From Symsagittifera roscoffensis (taxonomy: Eukaryota; Xenacoelomorpha; Acoela; Convolutidae): 60,000 nt of DNA. The notes under the pieces were generated by a model. It made no database searches. It had not been told where the DNA came from and saw only the letters and a program-made list of their open reading frames with translations. Each line of letters opens with the position of its first letter. Position 1 is the stretch's first letter. The stretch spans positions 49,397,467 through 49,457,466 of the forward strand of contig NC_087070.1 of assembly GCF_963678635.1 (NCBI RefSeq), given 5' to 3'. Below, one piece after another: positions 59,366 through 60,000 of the stretch. Both the position numbers and the translations under genes were made by a program.

Positions 59366-59584
59366 ACGCCACCCCAGCAAGAACGTCGACAAGAACAAGG
59401 ACTGGAACCCTGGCCTCAAAAATTGGTAACCCTGAAACAATCATGACTGTAGAAAAAGAAAACAAGAAGACCCTAGCACAACGCAGAACAAAATGGGCGA
59501 ACGGATAAATCTGATATGGAGGCCTGCCTGAAATTTTCGAAAAACTGAAACGGGAGAAAACTAAACCGGAGATCGAAAGAGCTA

Positions 59585-59830
59585 TTGAATACGTCAAGAT
59601 ATCCTAGCGAATCCAGCGGGCAGGAAACGGCACTAATAGCCAATCAAATCCAGTTGAAGAGCCCAGAAGACCAACAAGAAAGAAACAAGAAAGAGTCACC
59701 AGAGACCAGGCCAAACCACGGGGACCCTGACAAATTAGAAGGCGAAAAAATTGAAAACAAGGAAAAGGAATTTAATCCAAAAAAAAAGATCAAAGAGAGA
59801 AGAAAAGAAGTGAATGAAGGAGGAGTATGA
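59585..59830 (+). CDS. Charged 81-aa ORF near window end
   Basis: A Glu/Lys/Asn/Pro-rich, highly charged 81-residue ORF, probably disordered or coiled (GEKIENKEKEFNPKKKIKER). Its stop overlaps the next ATG (ATGA). This coupling and the consistent composition suggest a real pair of element-encoded accessory ORFs. Alternatively this is a surviving piece of a longer decayed frame. Function unknown. Confidence 0.35.
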   Translation: MNTSRYPSESSGQETALIANQIQLKSPEDQQERNKKESPETRPNHGDPDKLEGEKIENKEKEFNPKKKIKERRKEVNEGGV

Positions 59831-59994
59831 CTCCTTATTTAAAATTGTTTGAAACTCAATTTAATGAGGAGCGGCCAGAGTATGTCAGTGGATTAAAGTT
59901 TTTTGTCAACTCGTTGTTAAGGTTAGAAATCGAAGACAAATCGAAGAAGTTAAACGTTGAGCAACATCATTTACTTAGGATGGCTTATGCATAA
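59827..59994 (+). CDS. 55-aa ORF overlapping the previous stop
   Basis: ATG at 59,827 shares bases with the preceding TGA. The product (MTPYLKLFETQFNEERPEYV, then a hydrophobic-polar helix FFVNSLLRLEIED and EQHHLLRMAYA) is small, helical and amphipathic with ordinary composition, unlike its disordered neighbour. It ends five bases before the window does. No family is recognised. Confidence 0.35.
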   Translation: MTPYLKLFETQFNEERPEYVSGLKFFVNSLLRLEIEDKSKKLNVEQHHLLRMAYA

Positions 59995-60000
59995 AAATGT

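Overview
This 60 kb window is AT-rich genomic DNA from an animal, most likely an invertebrate. Host exons have GT/AG splice sites, and one encodes the end of a C2H2 zinc-finger protein. Most of the window is mobile DNA: a Polinton/Maverick, a very large retrovirus-like element, two decayed Ty3/gypsy-type elements and many short inverted-repeat elements. I see no rRNA, tRNA or CRISPR array. The species cannot be fixed from the sequence.

1-9,251 (+): the right part of a Polinton (Maverick) virus-like DNA transposon. In order it holds a PC4-like fragment cut by the window edge, a protein with HUH-endonuclease-like motifs, several small unknown proteins (two of them paralogues), a two-helix membrane protein, an FtsK/HerA-type packaging ATPase, a retroviral-type integrase, a penton-like minor capsid protein, a very basic core protein, the double-jelly-roll major capsid protein and an adenain-type cysteine protease. 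All these frames are open and tightly packed. The protein-primed DNA polymerase must lie to the left of the window. 10,652-11,053 (+) is the last coding exon of a zinc-finger gene.

11-20.3 kb: gene-poor DNA full of inverted-repeat elements. These include one insertion nested in another member of its own family with 8-bp target duplications, a palindromic element with Tc1/mariner-type ends and TA flanks, and an array of TTATAATCGATTATAA palindromes.

22.3-37.6 kb (-): a giant retrovirus-like element. Read on the minus strand it carries a basic 155-aa ORF, a 502-aa ORF, Gag, protease, RT-RNase H-integrase, at least four ORFs between pol and env (two without any start codon), an 871-aa envelope-like glycoprotein, and a 602-aa ORF that starts inside the env stop codon. 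The 502-aa ORF, Gag and protease share one frame broken only by two TAA codons. RT has a frameshift. No LTR pair was found.

38.2-54.9 kb (+): exon 1 of a secreted protein (signal peptide plus the start of an LDL-receptor class A module), then two C-type-lectin-like exons about 8 kb downstream. The lectin exons lie in a 4.15-kb near-identical tandem duplication with a 30-bp templated filler at the junction. The intervening DNA holds a hAT-type MITE with a perfect 8-bp target duplication, a second palindromic Tc1/mariner-type element and a minus-strand gypsy gag-pro relic.

54-60 kb (+): each duplication unit carries a 242-bp LTR. In the second unit it leads into a decayed gypsy-type element whose gag, RT and RNase H remains run to about 57.9 kb, followed by short charged ORFs to the window end. 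A GAGCGGTTT fold-back lies at about 58.5 kb.
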